Source: an uncultured Roseburia sp.
Lineage (GTDB): Bacteria; Bacillota; Clostridia; Lachnospirales; Lachnospiraceae
DNA length: 64,000 bases
NCBI GenBank assembly: GCA_910577925.1
Contig: CAJTOI010000003.1
Location: 62,001-126,000, forward strand
Direction of reading: 5' to 3'
The notes under the pieces were generated by a model. The model did not search any database. It saw only the letters and a list, made by a program, of their open reading frames with translations, and had not been told where the DNA came from. This document shows, piece by piece, positions 1 through 8,927 of this stretch (position 1 is the stretch's first letter; every line of letters starts with the position of its first letter). The position numbers and the translations under genes were made by a program.

Positions 1-402
1 AGACATTTTTCGCAGACGGATGCGGACGCGCACGCCAAAGGGTTCATGATTCGCACAAAACGGCACAAGCTGGTGTTTCGAGTCAATGGAAAGGATGAAT
101 GTTACGATCTTGTCCGGGATCCGGAAGAATTGCATAATGTAATTTCTGATTCCGGATATGATGCGGTGATAAGAGACTTAGAGAGAAAATTCCGCATGTG
201 GCTGATGCAGACCGCAGATATTGTTCCGTATCGGTATGATAAGCGTTTTTCGGAAAAGATGGTCTGGGCGCGGGTAAAGCTTCTCGTGCCTCCGGAATAT
301 GAGGAGGAGATACGGGAAAGGATCAGAGCCGGGGAAAATATGTTTCTGCTGATACAGGAATGTCAGCGGAGGTTTGGGAGCAGCAGGGAAACGGATCAGT
401 AA
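1..402 (+). CDS. Sulfatase, C-terminal fragment (5' end outside window)
   Basis: The reading frame is open from the first base, so this is the 3' end of a longer gene. The visible 133 residues have the usual tail of arylsulfatase-family enzymes: a strand with 'RTKRHKLVF', then 'YDLVRDPEELHNV', the acidic Asp-Pro-Glu-Glu-x-x-Asn turn typical of the C-terminal subdomain that follows the alkaline-phosphatase-like core. The catalytic Cys/Ser formylglycine site would lie upstream and cannot be checked. The gene is followed after 24 bases by a sugar transporter gene and then a TauE/SafE exporter gene, both broken, which suggests a former locus for desulfating and importing a sulfated sugar. Confidence 0.8.
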   Translation, partial: RHFSQTDADAHAKGFMIRTKRHKLVFRVNGKDECYDLVRDPEELHNVISDSGYDAVIRDLERKFRMWLMQTADIVPYRYDKRFSEKMVWARVKLLVPPEYEEEIRERIRAGENMFLLIQECQRRFGSSRETDQ

Positions 403-426
403 AATTTTACATAAGGAGAAGATGCT

Positions 427-1636
427 ATGGATAAGAAGATGAAAAGTGCGCCGCTTTATGAGATTTTCTTTCTGACAATGATTGCGATAGCGGCAAATCT
501 GGCGACTTCCATCACGGGAGTTCTGAGTTACTATCTGAATAATGTCGTCGGCTTTAGCGTTGTGATAGCGGGGAGTTTTGTCACCATTTTCCGTATCTGG
601 GATGCGGTGACAGATGTAGGGATGGGAACCGTTGCCGACAGGACGAAGACAAAGTACGGCCGGTTTTCCCCGTATATGCTCATCGGGGCCGTGGGGACTG
701 TCATTGTGGGACAGCTTATGATTAATGTGCCGCCGGTTCTTGCGGAAGGGGCTGCGAGGAAGGCAGGATTTATCTTTTTTTATATGCTGTTTGTCGTTTT
801 TACCACAATGCAGGTATGCGGTCTTCGCTCTACGCCTCAGGTATGTATCAAAGACGGAAAGACGCGCGCTACCTACGGCATGGTGAACGGTATTTATGTC
901 ACTGTTTATTATACGGTGGCGAATGTATATATCTATTCCCGCCTTCTGCCCGCCGCGCAGGGATTTAATCTGCAGTTTTTCCGGAAACTTATCACGGTAT
1001 TTACCGTTGTCGGCCTGATTGCGACATTGATTTATCTGGTTTTTTATAACAAGTATGACAGAAATGCGGTTATGATTGGGGGCGATCGGGCGAAAATACG
1101 GTACCAAAAAAGCAATGGTCATTTCAAGCTGGGGCGGTGCGGCCACCTGTGTGCTCAGTATCCTGCTCTGGGTATTTGGCAATTATAAAACATTAAATTT
1201 CCCCGGCTATGAGGGATTTACCGGCTGGACTTCGTTTACGCTTATTTTCCTGATTCTGTTCGTGGCAATGAAGGGATTTAATCTGATCGGCGGACAGTGT
1301 CTGAATCCGATGCTGGCGGATGTGATTGATTATGAGTATTATGTTTCCGGCAAATATTGTCCCGGAACAATCGGGGCGTTGTTCAACCTTGCAGATAAGA
1401 TCATATCATCACTCGGACCGACGTTCGTCGCGGTTCTCTGCGCGTTGATTGGTTTCGGGGATTCTCTTCCGACGGCGGAGGATGCGTTTTCCGTCCCGCT
1501 GTTTGCGATCGGTATTCTCGGAATGTACGGTTTTGCGCTGGCGGGATTGATTGTCAATCTTATCTGTATGAAGTATTATAAGCTGACGCCTGAATATATG
1601 AAGGAGATCAGAGCGGAATTGGATCAGAGAGCTTAA
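427..1636 (+). pseudogene. GPH-family sugar:cation symporter (MelB-like), frameshifted and internally deleted
   Basis: Glycoside-pentoside-hexuronide transporters carry sugars into the cell with Na+ or H+ and normally have 12 helices in about 450-500 residues. Here the first frame (427-1078) has six helices including the family motif 'RIWDAVTDVGMGTVADRTK' near residue 58. The second frame (from about 1079) resumes at 'GRKYGTKKAMVIS' and has four helices. Removing one G from the G5 run at about 1077-1081 fuses the frames, but the fused product is only about 403 residues and helices 7-8 with the central loop seem absent. Two lesions therefore disable it. RBS AAGGAG lies 6-7 bases before the ATG. 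Family assignment is good; substrate unknown, possibly a sugar released by the upstream sulfatase. Confidence 0.8.
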
Positions 1637-1656
1637 TAGCAGGGAGTGAGAAGGGT

Positions 1657-2440
1657 ATGTACATATTGTGTCTGCTGGTCACGGTTTGCGCCTGCATAAT
1701 CGGAAAAATATGCGGGATGGGCGGAGGAGTGATCATCAAGCCTGTTTTGGACGCGTTAAATATTGCTTCGCCCGCGCAGATTAATTTTTTATCCGGATGT
1801 ACGGTAATCGGGATGAGCGGCTGGTCCGTAGGGAAATCCATGTTAAAGGAGAAGTCCCAGATAGATCTTAAGGTTTCTACGCCGCTTGCCGTCGGAGCAG
1901 CCGTTGGAGGAATACTTGGAAAGTCGTTTTATACGATGGCGGCAGGGATGTTTTCAAATCCTGACCGCGCAGGAGGGATTCAGGCAGCCATACTCTTTGT
2001 GCTGACGGCGGGCACGCTTGGCTATACCGTGAAAAAAGCAGCGATTACTTCCCGGCGGATGACAAGGCCGGCTGCATGCGTGATAATCGGCCTTGGCCTT
2101 GGAATTATGGGTTCGTTCCTCGGAATCGGCGGAGGGCCGTTCAATATGGCGGTTTTCTATTTCTTTTTTTCGATGGAAAAAAAAAGCGGCTTTGAACAGT
2201 TTGTATGTTATCATGGTCAGTCAGCTTGCAGGTCTGCTGAATCAAGTAATTACCGGAAGTATACCGCAGATTTCCGTCCCGCTGCTTTCTGCGATGATTC
2301 TTTGCGGGATTGCCGGAAGTGAAATCGGAAATATTGCCAACGGTCGGTTAGACGAAACACAGGCTACCCGCCTGTTTGAGGCAGCCATGCTGCTGGTAAT
2401 GGGAATCTGTATCTATAATGTGTGCAGATTTTTGGGTTAG
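1657..2440 (+). pseudogene. TauE/SafE (TSUP) anion exporter, frameshifted at an A9 run
   Basis: TSUP membrane proteins export sulfite, sulfoacetate or related anions. The first frame (1657 to about 2184) shows the N-terminal repeat with 'GMGGGVIIKP' and the second repeat 'GSFLGIGGGPFNMAVFYFF'. The frame is then lost, and the expected continuation 'AALNSLYVIMVSQLAG' through the last helices lies in another frame ending at 2440. Reading eight instead of nine A at 2177-2185 joins them into a normal protein of about 260 residues. It follows the sulfatase and sugar transporter, so disposal of sulfite or sulfate is a reasonable inferred role. It may be a pseudogene, a slippage-corrected gene or a sequencing error; the A9 run fits all three. 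Confidence 0.8.
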
Positions 2441-2567
2441 AAACCGTTAATTTAAAAAATCCCCCGGAAAAAATACTGGATATTTTGCGTGAAATGTAGT
2501 AACCTATCTGAGAATATAAGCGCGGACGACAGAAATGCCGTATCGCGGATAGGAAAAGAGGAACGCA

Positions 2568-3098
2568 ATGCCAAACAGATTTTATCCGGGGGATCTTCTT
2601 GACTCCGCCTATCAGATCGAATATAAACATTTGTATGACGAGGGATATCGAGGTATTATTTTTGATATTGACAATACGCTTGTGCCCCACGGGGCGCCTG
2701 CGGACGAGCGGGCCTGCGGGCTGTTTGTCCGTCTTCGGGAGCTGGGGTTTTCGTGCGTGCTGCTGTCAAATAATAAAGAACCGCGGGTAAAGCTGTTTGC
2801 CGATGCCGTCGGAGCGCGCTACATTCACAAGGCGGGGAAACCAAAGAGCGCAGGATATGAGCGGGCGATGGCGCTGATGGGAACGGACCGGACGAATACG
2901 CTGTTTGTGGGGGATCAGATTTTTACGGATATCTACGGCGCGAACCGGGCGGGAATCCGGACGATTCTGGTGCGGCCGATTCATCCGAAAGAAGAGATAC
3001 AGATTGTGCTGAAGCGTTATCTCGAGCGGATCGTACTGTTTTTTTACCGGTGCAGCCAGAAAGGGAAAAAAGGAAAAGCGGGGGAGAAAAAAAGATGA
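2568..3098 (+). CDS. YqeG family HAD IIIA-type phosphatase
   Basis: 176-residue soluble protein. HAD motif I is 'FDIDNTLV' (nucleophile Asp about residue 32), motif II 'LLSNNKEPRV' and motif III 'KPKSAGYERAM' with 'FVGDQIFTDIYGAN' as the metal-binding acidic motif. These together are diagnostic of the YqeG branch of HAD phosphatases, often found beside translation and shikimate genes in Firmicutes. The substrate is not known to me. The ATG is preceded by AGAGGAA. The stop overlaps the ATG of rpiB (ATGA), so the two are translationally coupled, which argues for one operon with rpiB and perhaps efp. Confidence 0.87.
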   Translation: MPNRFYPGDLLDSAYQIEYKHLYDEGYRGIIFDIDNTLVPHGAPADERACGLFVRLRELGFSCVLLSNNKEPRVKLFADAVGARYIHKAGKPKSAGYERAMALMGTDRTNTLFVGDQIFTDIYGANRAGIRTILVRPIHPKEEIQIVLKRYLERIVLFFYRCSQKGKKGKAGEKKR

Positions 3099-3562
3099 AA
3101 ATTGCGGTTGGAAATGACCATGCGGCTACGGAGCTGAAATTTCAGATTATCGATTATTTAAAGGAACTTGGACATGAGGTGATAAATTTCGGGACAGACG
3201 GCAGAGAAAGCTGCGATTACCCGGAGTACGGACTGCGGGTGGGACAGGCAGTTGCCGCGGGGGAGGCGGACTGCGGCGTGCTGATCTGCGGCACCGGCGT
3301 TGGTATCTCGATTGCGGCCAACAAGGTGTCGGGAGTCCGCGCTGCGGTATGCTCCGACACGGCGACCGCGCGGCTGGTCAGAGAACACAACAATGCGAAT
3401 ATCATTGCATTCGGCGCGCGGATTGTCGGCTGCGAGCTTGCGAAAGATATTGTGAAGGCGTACCTGGACGCCGAGTTTTTGGGAGGAAGACATCAGACGC
3501 GCATCGACATGATTCATGAGATCGAGTGTCAGCGGCGAGGGCAAAAAAAGCTTGAAATATAG
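3095..3562 (+). CDS. rpiB: Ribose-5-phosphate isomerase B
   Basis: RpiB/LacAB-type sugar-phosphate isomerase of 155 residues, interconverting ribose-5-phosphate and ribulose-5-phosphate in the pentose phosphate pathway. 'GNDHAA' at residues 6-11 supplies the Asp-His pair, Cys65 in 'ICGTGVGIS' is the usual catalytic base and phosphate loop, and 'ANIIAFGARIVG' is the family signature. I start at 3095 because this ATG gives the canonical MKIAVGNDH N-terminus and overlaps the stop of the upstream gene; an in-frame extension to 3050 would add residues absent from the family. The C-terminus 'RIDMIHEIE' is intact. Confidence 0.93.
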   Translation: MKIAVGNDHAATELKFQIIDYLKELGHEVINFGTDGRESCDYPEYGLRVGQAVAAGEADCGVLICGTGVGISIAANKVSGVRAAVCSDTATARLVREHNNANIIAFGARIVGCELAKDIVKAYLDAEFLGGRHQTRIDMIHEIECQRRGQKKLEI

Positions 3563-3633
3563 CGTCTTTTATTATAAAATAGAAAAATCAGAGAGCCGAA
3601 AGCTCGAGCGCATTTTTAAGGAGGAAATTTTAC

Positions 3634-4191
3634 ATGATTTCAGCAGGCGATTTCAGAAATGGTATTACCATTGAGTTAGAGGGTAATATTTATCAGATTA
3701 TCGAATTTCAGCACGTGAAACCGGGTAAGGGCGCAGCGTTTGTAAGAACAAAATTAAAAAATATCAAGAGTGGCGGTGTGGTTGAGAAGACATTCCGGCC
3801 GACGGAGAAGTGTCCGCAGGCGCGCATCGACAGAAAAGATCATCAGTATCTGTATGCGGACGGAGATCTGTTCTACTTTATGGATGTTGAGACTTATGAT
3901 CAGATTGCGCTGTCCGCAGACGATATCGGCGATGCGCTGAAGTTTGTGAAGGAGAATGAAATGGTCAAGCTTTGCTCGCACAACGGAAGTGTGTTTGCCG
4001 TGGAGCCTCCGCTGTTTGTGGAACTGCAGATTACGGAGACAGAGCCGGGCTTTAAGGGTGATACCGCGACGGGAGCGACTAAGCCGGCGGTTGTCGAGAC
4101 GGGAGCGACCGTGTATGTACCGCTGTTTGTGGAGCAGGGAGATACGATTAAGATTGACACACGTACCGGAGAGTATCTTTCCAGAGTTTAG
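3634..4191 (+). CDS. efp: Translation elongation factor P
   Basis: EF-P binds ribosomes stalled at polyproline and restores peptide bond formation. The 185-residue protein has all three beta-barrel domains. The loop 'HVKPGKGAAFVR' carries Lys32 at the tip, the residue that is modified in many bacteria (in Bacillus by 5-aminopentanol; the modification here is unknown). The C-terminal signature around 'VPLFVEQGDTIKIDTRTGEY' is complete. RBS AAGGAGG lies 8 bases before the ATG. A strong intrinsic terminator follows at 4254, so it ends a transcription unit. Confidence 0.96.
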   Translation: MISAGDFRNGITIELEGNIYQIIEFQHVKPGKGAAFVRTKLKNIKSGGVVEKTFRPTEKCPQARIDRKDHQYLYADGDLFYFMDVETYDQIALSADDIGDALKFVKENEMVKLCSHNGSVFAVEPPLFVELQITETEPGFKGDTATGATKPAVVETGATVYVPLFVEQGDTIKIDTRTGEYLSRV

Positions 4192-4253
4192 GACATTGGC
4201 CGGTTTGGACATGCCGACAGCAGCGATGCCGTTGCCGACACAAAAAGGCGGCG

Positions 4254-4296
4254 ATACGGGTACTGCAATTACTTGCGGTACCCGTATTTTTTATTT
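4254..4296 (+). terminator. Intrinsic terminator after efp
   Basis: Arms ATACGGGTAC (4254-4263) and GTACCCGTAT (4278-4287) are perfectly complementary. The stem can be extended inward by TGCAA/TTGCG with one wobble pair. It is followed by TTTTTATTT. It separates efp from the signalling genes downstream. Confidence 0.88.
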
Positions 4297-4392
4297 ATAA
4301 TAGTAATAGAATGACAGGGGAGCCGAGCGCTTTCCGTCAAAGAGAAGCAGACAGAAAACGGGTATATCCAGGAAGAAAAGGAGGGGAGCCGG

Positions 4393-4761
4393 GTGGCAGA
4401 AAAGATTCTGGTCGTAGACGATGACGCGATGAACCGCAAACTGGCGGAAGTCATACTGAAGAAGGGGGACTATGAGGTAATGCAGGCAGATTCAGGGGCC
4501 GCTGCGCTTGACATGCTCTCGGAGGCACGGGCGGATTTGGTGCTGCTCGATATCAGGATGCCCGGGATGGACGGAATTGAGACACTTCGGCGTATACGGA
4601 TGAGTCCGGAGGGAAAGGACACAAAGGTACTGTTTCTCTCGGCGTGCGAGGATACGGCGGAGCTCGAAGGGGCGGACGGACTGCATGTGCTGGGATGTGT
4701 AAAGAAGCCGTTTCTGCCGAAGGACCTGCTCGCTGCGGTGGATGCCGCGGTACGGCAGTGA
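4393..4761 (+). CDS. Stand-alone response regulator receiver (CheY-like)
   Basis: A single 122-residue receiver domain with no output domain. 'VVDDDAMNRKLA' supplies the acidic pocket, Asp53 in 'LVLLDIRMPGMDG' is the phosphoacceptor, 'FLSAC' gives the switch Ser and 'VKKPF' the conserved Lys. GTG start at 4393 after AAGGAGGGG. Only 13 bases separate it from the large hybrid kinase, so they are almost certainly cotranscribed. It probably passes phosphate to or from the kinase's Hpt domain, or acts by protein-protein contact; this role is inferred from context. Confidence 0.9.
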   Translation: MAEKILVVDDDAMNRKLAEVILKKGDYEVMQADSGAAALDMLSEARADLVLLDIRMPGMDGIETLRRIRMSPEGKDTKVLFLSACEDTAELEGADGLHVLGCVKKPFLPKDLLAAVDAAVRQ

Positions 4762-4774
4762 TAAGGAGGAAAGG

Positions 4775-7468
4775 ATGAAATATAATATCAGTCTGGAAGT
4801 GGCCGCGATTTTTTTTACGGCGATTATGTACATATTTTTGTGTCTGCAGTATAAGCATGGTTCCAGGGTGAACCAGAAGTTTCGGGTACTGACGCTCTCG
4901 GTTCTGGCCGCAAATATTCTCGACGTTGCGACCGCGGTTACGATCAGTTACGGAACGGCCGTGCCGTCGCTGTTTAACCTGCTGCTGAATACGGTGTATC
5001 TCGTGACGGACGCGCTTGTGGGATATTTTTTCCTGAGCTATGTGTATGCGTATGTTTCCCCGGAGGGGGAGGAGGCGGCAGGACACAGGGCCGTCCGGAT
5101 TCTGGTAGGCGTCTATATCGCATCATTTCTTGTCAATCTGTTCACAAAGCATTATATTTACTTTGACAGCGAGGGAAATTATCAACACGGCCCGCTGTAT
5201 CCGGTGCTGTTTCTGATGCCGGTGTTCTGTATTGCGATTGCGGCGCTTGTGATGTGGAGAAACAGGGATCATTTTCAGCGGAAGCAGCAGATCTGTATTG
5301 CGATATTTATCGCCGTGGTATTCTGCGGGAACGTGGGGCAGGCGCTGCTGTTTCCGGATGTCCTTCTGGGCCTGTTTGCCGTGTCGCTTGGCATTTTGAT
5401 CGACACATTTGCCCTTGAGACCCCGGATTACGAAAAGCTGACCGAGACACTCGCAGTGCTGGAGCGGACGAAAGAGGAGGCGGAGCGCGAAAAGGAAAAC
5501 GCATTGGCTGCGGACAAGGCGAAAAGCGAGTTCCTCGCGAATATGTCGCATGAGCTTCGGACGCCGCTCAATGCGGTCTTGGGCTATAACGGCCTGATCC
5601 TCTCCGGCACGAAGGAACACCACACGGCGGAATATGCGGCAAAGGTGCAGGCGGCGGGCAGAACGCTGCTTTCCATTATCAGTGATATTCTGGACTTTTC
5701 CGTGCTCGACGAGGGAAAACTCAAACTGCATCTTGCGCCTTATTCGGCAGATTCGCTGTTCCAGGACGTGACCGCTTACGCGGAGTACTATACTGAGAAA
5801 AAGGGCCTGCGGCTGCATCTTGACATTGACGGGAATATTCCCCGGCAGTTGCTTGGGGATGTGGCGCGCCTGACGCAGATGATTAATAATCTGATCTCGA
5901 ACGCCGCAAAATACACAAAGCAGGGGTATGTGGAGCTTGGCGTGAAGTGGGAGCCGAAAGACGCTTCGTCCGGCAGGCTGTCCGTGTCTGTCAAAGACAG
6001 CGGTATCGGCATGCATAGGGAGGATATCCGCCGGATTTCCGAGTGCTTTACCCGCCTGGAGAATAAAGACAACAACAGCATTCAGGGGCTTGGCCTCGGG
6101 CTGTCGATTGTGACAAGGCTGCTGCATCTCATGGGAGGAGAGCTGGAAGTCGAGAGCGAATATGAGCAGGGAAGCACCTTTTCCTTCTCGATAGAGCAGA
6201 AGATTATGGAGGCCGAACCGCTGGGAGCTTTTGTGCGGGCCAGAGACTGTGAGCCCGAGGAGACAAAAGAGGAGGAGACGCTTCTTGCACCCGAGGCGAA
6301 AATTCTGGCCGTGGATGACAATGTGATGAATCAGGATCTGTTTGTAAGTCTTCTGCGGGAGACCGGAGTGCAGGTGGACACGGCCGGCGACGGGAAAGAG
6401 GCCCTGGAGCTTCTGGAAAAGAAGCAGTATCATCTGATTTTTATGGACCATATGATGCCGGTGATGGACGGGATCACGGCGCTGCATGAGATGCGCAGGC
6501 GCGGACTGGCAAAGGATGTGCCTGTGATCGCGCTCACGGCAAATGCCGTGGCGGGAGCGCGGGACGAGTACCGCAGACAAGGGTTTGATGAATACATGTC
6601 CAAGCCGATTATCGGCAAACAGCTGGTGCGGACCGTCCGAAAGTATCTGCCCGGCTATCTGATCGTGAAAGAGAGCGAAGCAAAACAGCGGGCAAAGGGC
6701 ATTTCCGCCCGACAGAGATTTTCCTTTTTGGATATTGATATGGCGATGCGCTACCTCGGCGACAGTGAAGAATTTTACGAGGAAATGCTGCGCTCTTATC
6801 TGGACAATAACAGGAAAGACGAGATTCAAGAGTATTACGAGAGACGGGAGTGGGATGATTACTGCAACGCGGTGCACGCGTTAAAGAGCACGTCGCTGAC
6901 CGTCGGCGCGGTGGGGCTGTCCGGCGCGGCAAAAGAGATGGAGATTGCCGTAAAAGACGGAGATCTCGTTTTCATCGAGGAAAATCACGACAGCATGATA
7001 CGCGAATACGAACAGCTTCTTATGCAGATACGCAAGGCGCTTGCAGTCGGAAAAATCAGCCGAAGCGCGGGTGAGCTGCCGGCTTCGGCGCACATTCTGG
7101 TGGTGGACGATGATCCGATGAATCTTCGGATCGCCCAGAAAATGCTGGAGGAATTTTACAGTGTCGACTGTGTAAATTCCGGTATGGAAGCGCTCAAATA
7201 TCTCAGACGGAAACGGCCCGACCTGATTCTGCTGGATCTTCATATGCCGGAGCTGGACGGTTTTGAGGTGATGAATCAGATTCGCATGGATGAAAGCCTG
7301 TGTGAGATACCGGTCATTTTCCTGACGGCGGACGATGACAAGGTGACGGAAGTCCGCGGCTTTCGGGCGGGAGCCATGGACTTCATCACAAAGCCGTTTG
7401 TGGCGGACCTTATGGTTGCCAGAGTCAAACGTATCTTAGAGCTCGGTTATCTCCGCAAAAAGCAGTGA
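4775..7468 (+). CDS. Membrane hybrid histidine kinase: 7TM-HisKA-HATPase-REC-Hpt-REC
   Basis: 897 residues. About seven hydrophobic segments occupy residues 8-210 and resemble a 7TM sensor rather than a periplasmic binding domain. A coiled linker follows, then HisKA with His259 in 'FLANMSHELRTPLN', HATPase_c with N-box 'NNLISNAAKYT' and 'DSGIGM'/'GLGLGLS'. Receiver 1 has Asp558 ('FMDHMMPVMDG'), the Hpt domain His701 ('HALKSTS') and receiver 2 Asp821 ('LLDLHMPELDG'). The whole phosphorelay is thus on one chain and ends in a receiver with no DNA-binding or enzymatic output. ATG 4775 is chosen for AAGGAGG six bases upstream. Signal sensed and target are unknown; the preceding single receiver is the obvious partner. 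Confidence 0.93.
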   Translation: MKYNISLEVAAIFFTAIMYIFLCLQYKHGSRVNQKFRVLTLSVLAANILDVATAVTISYGTAVPSLFNLLLNTVYLVTDALVGYFFLSYVYAYVSPEGEEAAGHRAVRILVGVYIASFLVNLFTKHYIYFDSEGNYQHGPLYPVLFLMPVFCIAIAALVMWRNRDHFQRKQQICIAIFIAVVFCGNVGQALLFPDVLLGLFAVSLGILIDTFALETPDYEKLTETLAVLERTKEEAEREKENALAADKAKSEFLANMSHELRTPLNAVLGYNGLILSGTKEHHTAEYAAKVQAAGRTLLSIISDILDFSVLDEGKLKLHLAPYSADSLFQDVTAYAEYYTEKKGLRLHLDIDGNIPRQLLGDVARLTQMINNLISNAAKYTKQGYVELGVKWEPKDASSGRLSVSVKDSGIGMHREDIRRISECFTRLENKDNNSIQGLGLGLSIVTRLLHLMGGELEVESEYEQGSTFSFSIEQKIMEAEPLGAFVRARDCEPEETKEEETLLAPEAKILAVDDNVMNQDLFVSLLRETGVQVDTAGDGKEALELLEKKQYHLIFMDHMMPVMDGITALHEMRRRGLAKDVPVIALTANAVAGARDEYRRQGFDEYMSKPIIGKQLVRTVRKYLPGYLIVKESEAKQRAKGISARQRFSFLDIDMAMRYLGDSEEFYEEMLRSYLDNNRKDEIQEYYERREWDDYCNAVHALKSTSLTVGAVGLSGAAKEMEIAVKDGDLVFIEENHDSMIREYEQLLMQIRKALAVGKISRSAGELPASAHILVVDDDPMNLRIAQKMLEEFYSVDCVNSGMEALKYLRRKRPDLILLDLHMPELDGFEVMNQIRMDESLCEIPVIFLTADDDKVTEVRGFRAGAMDFITKPFVADLMVARVKRILELGYLRKKQ

Positions 7469-7484
7469 GATGCGCCGGCCGCTG

Positions 7485-8876
7485 TTATTTGACGGAGGCC
7501 GGGGGAAGGCGGCGGCTGCAGATGATGTAGAGCGCAATCAGCGAAAACAGCGCGGCCGCGATCTGACTCGCGAGGATTCCCCAGAGATAGCTTTTGATTC
7601 CGAAGCGCGGCACAAGAAAGAGCACAAACAAAATGCGCACGCCGCAGGCCGACATGTTGAGCAAAAAGGTAAGGCCGGGAAAGCCGAGACCGTGCAGGAT
7701 GCTGCCCAGGGTGGCGCCGAGATAGAGGAAGGGACAGATCCAGCCCAGGGTTACGATAAACGTGCCCGCAAGCGCATTGTCAAAAAGCAGGTTTCCGGCA
7801 TAATCGCCCAGATACAGAAAGCCCATCGTGCAGAGGAAGCCGAGAGAGAGACAGGTCGCAACAGTCGTTCTGATGGTGCGCCGGATCAGGGCATTGTTCC
7901 CGGAGGCCTCCGCCTCAGAGATTGTGGGGAGCAGGAGGACGGAAATCGAATTGGTGATTACCGACGGGAACATAACGACTGACATGGACATTCCGGTGAG
8001 GATGCCGTAAACGCTCAGGGCTTCCGAATTTGTATAGCCGAACATCCGGAGGGATTTCGGAATCATGGTGTTTTCGAGACTGGCGAACAGATTTAAGGCA
8101 ACACGGTTGGCGGTCAGCGGGAGCGCCATGTAAATTAAGTTTCTGGTATAAGAAAAAAGCGGGACTGCCTGCTTTTTTTTTGTTGTGGCATAAGAGTGAC
8201 CCTTGGAGCGCGCCGGCTGTCGTTCCGATTCCGGAAAGCGCGTGACGGACAGCGAGACGAGCGTGCTGGCGATCTCTCCGATTACGACGCCCCACATCGT
8301 GGCATCGAGCGAGAGCGGTTGATTCTCGCGGACGCTGATACAGTAAAACAGATAGACGCTGCCGACCCGGGCAAGCTGTTCCGTGAGCTGACAGACCGCG
8401 GGGATCGCCGTTTTTTTCAGGCCGTAGTAATAGCCGTTGATACAGGCGTGGATGCAGCTTGGTACGAAGGACAGGGAGAGGACGCGGAGCATGGAAGCGC
8501 ACCGGATATCCCCGAGCCAGACCGCGGCCAGCACATCGGCGCTGCGGAAGATAAGCATGCCGGTTCCGGTCGAGAGCAGCAGAGAAATCGCAAGGCCGAT
8601 AAACAGATACTGTTTTGCGCCAGCAGCGTTTTTGCGCCCCATTTCCATCGAGACAAAACGCGAGATCGAAGTCTGGATACCGGCGGCGGTCACGGCGAAG
8701 CCGAGCGCCGTCACCGGGGCCATCAGCTGATAGATGCCAAGCCCCTCTGCACCAATCAGGCGCGAAAGGAATATTCTATAGAAGAAGCCAATGACTCTGG
8801 TGAGTACGCCGGCGAGCGTCAGAAACAGTGCGCCGGTGATAAATGTGGTTTTCAGGGATGAGGTTTTTTTTTGCAA
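7485..8876 (-). CDS. SpoVB/MurJ-like MOP-superfamily flippase
   Basis: About 463 residues with 12-14 hydrophobic helices, starting 'TTFITGALFLTLAGVLTRVIGFFYRIFL', the standard first helices of the SpoVB/polysaccharide flippase family that moves lipid-linked precursors across the membrane. 'GAEGLGIYQL' and 'SRFVSMEMGRKN' are also family features. The in-frame region upstream encodes no membrane helix, so I place the start at the TTG at 8876, six bases after GGAG; this start is a judgement. Divergent from the cysteine desulfurase. It is slightly shorter than SpoVB (about 520). Two A9 tracts occur in the coding strand, one right after the start and one in the middle. Confidence 0.82.
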   Translation of the reverse strand: MQKKTSSLKTTFITGALFLTLAGVLTRVIGFFYRIFLSRLIGAEGLGIYQLMAPVTALGFAVTAAGIQTSISRFVSMEMGRKNAAGAKQYLFIGLAISLLLSTGTGMLIFRSADVLAAVWLGDIRCASMLRVLSLSFVPSCIHACINGYYYGLKKTAIPAVCQLTEQLARVGSVYLFYCISVRENQPLSLDATMWGVVIGEIASTLVSLSVTRFPESERQPARSKGHSYATTKKKQAVPLFSYTRNLIYMALPLTANRVALNLFASLENTMIPKSLRMFGYTNSEALSVYGILTGMSMSVVMFPSVITNSISVLLLPTISEAEASGNNALIRRTIRTTVATCLSLGFLCTMGFLYLGDYAGNLLFDNALAGTFIVTLGWICPFLYLGATLGSILHGLGFPGLTFLLNMSACGVRILFVLFLVPRFGIKSYLWGILASQIAAALFSLIALYIICSRRLPPASVK

Positions 8877-8927
8877 TAGAAACTCCAAATATTCTATCTT
8901 TTTAATATATGAGGAAAGTGTGGAAAA

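Noticed and set aside
5123..6877. 584-residue minus-strand frame across the hybrid kinase
   Set aside because: Shadow frame caused by high GC in third codon positions; composition rich in His, Arg and Gln and no domain pattern.
8153..8179. Terminator-like hairpin (AAAAAAGC...GCTTTTTT) inside the flippase gene
   Set aside because: The stem is mostly A-T with a mismatch; the surrounding protein sequence is continuous and normal for the family, so it is probably a chance product of Lys and Phe codons.
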